Position numbers and translations under genes: made by a program. DNA of 5,142 nt, taken from NCBI GenBank assembly GCA_958415245.1, contig CATYYP010000141.1, positions 1-5,142 of the forward strand. Direction: 5' to 3'. The notes under the pieces were generated by a model. The model saw only the letters and a program-made list of their open reading frames with translations, made no database searches and was not told the origin of the DNA. This stretch comes from Schaalia odontolytica. Lineage in GTDB: Bacteria; Actinomycetota; Actinomycetes; Actinomycetales; Actinomycetaceae. Below, one piece after another: positions 5,103 through 5,142 of the stretch (its first letter is position 1; the number at the start of each line of letters is the position of its first letter).

Positions 5103-5142
5103 TGTTGTGGGTGTAATAGGAAGACCGCGGGGGGGGCACCCG

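Overview
The window is GC-rich and densely coded. It looks like part of an actinobacterial chromosome, plausibly from the Actinomycetaceae (Actinomyces/Schaalia-like). This rests on the conserved actinobacterial block lexA <-> LysM cell-division suppressor - nrdR, on SOS boxes of the actinobacterial type (TCGAAC-N4-GTTCGA), and on a short E. coli-type SerA with a C-terminal ACT domain rather than the longer mycobacterial enzyme. The genus is inferred from style and cannot be proven from the window alone.

Layout from left to right. Positions 1-859 hold the 3' two-thirds of serA (D-3-phosphoglycerate dehydrogenase, serine biosynthesis), cut by the window edge. An 85-base gap carries a near-palindrome and a strong ribosome binding site. 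Positions 945-3005 hold a fadD-type fatty acyl-CoA ligase whose normal two-domain enzyme ends near residue 552. It continues into a 113-residue region of 11-residue helical repeats, including a recent 87-bp tandem duplication, and ends in an acidic tail. A strong hairpin at 3028-3062 separates fadD from the convergent minus-strand genes. These are nrdR (3076-3663, repressor of ribonucleotide reductase genes, with a basic tail) and, upstream of it, a 154-residue DivS/ChiZ/Rv2719c-like membrane protein with a LysM domain (3720-4184). The divergent intergenic region 4185-4372 carries three LexA boxes. lexA itself is at 4373-5053. The right edge (5054-5142) contains a very G/C-rich hairpin that probably ends lexA transcription.

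How the genes work together. LexA, the LysM protein and NrdR form a DNA-damage and DNA-precursor module. On damage LexA cleaves itself, and its own gene and the division suppressor are released from repression. NrdR, encoded downstream of the suppressor, senses nucleotide pools and controls ribonucleotide reductase. nrdR also seems to have its own promoter placed so that the transcript would begin at or next to the GTG start codon (leaderless). serA and fadD are metabolic neighbours with no evident link to the SOS module.

I see no mobile element, CRISPR array, tRNA, rRNA or unknown multi-gene system. The least ordinary element is the hendecad-repeat tail on the acyl-CoA ligase. The most informative regulatory element is the three-box SOS region.
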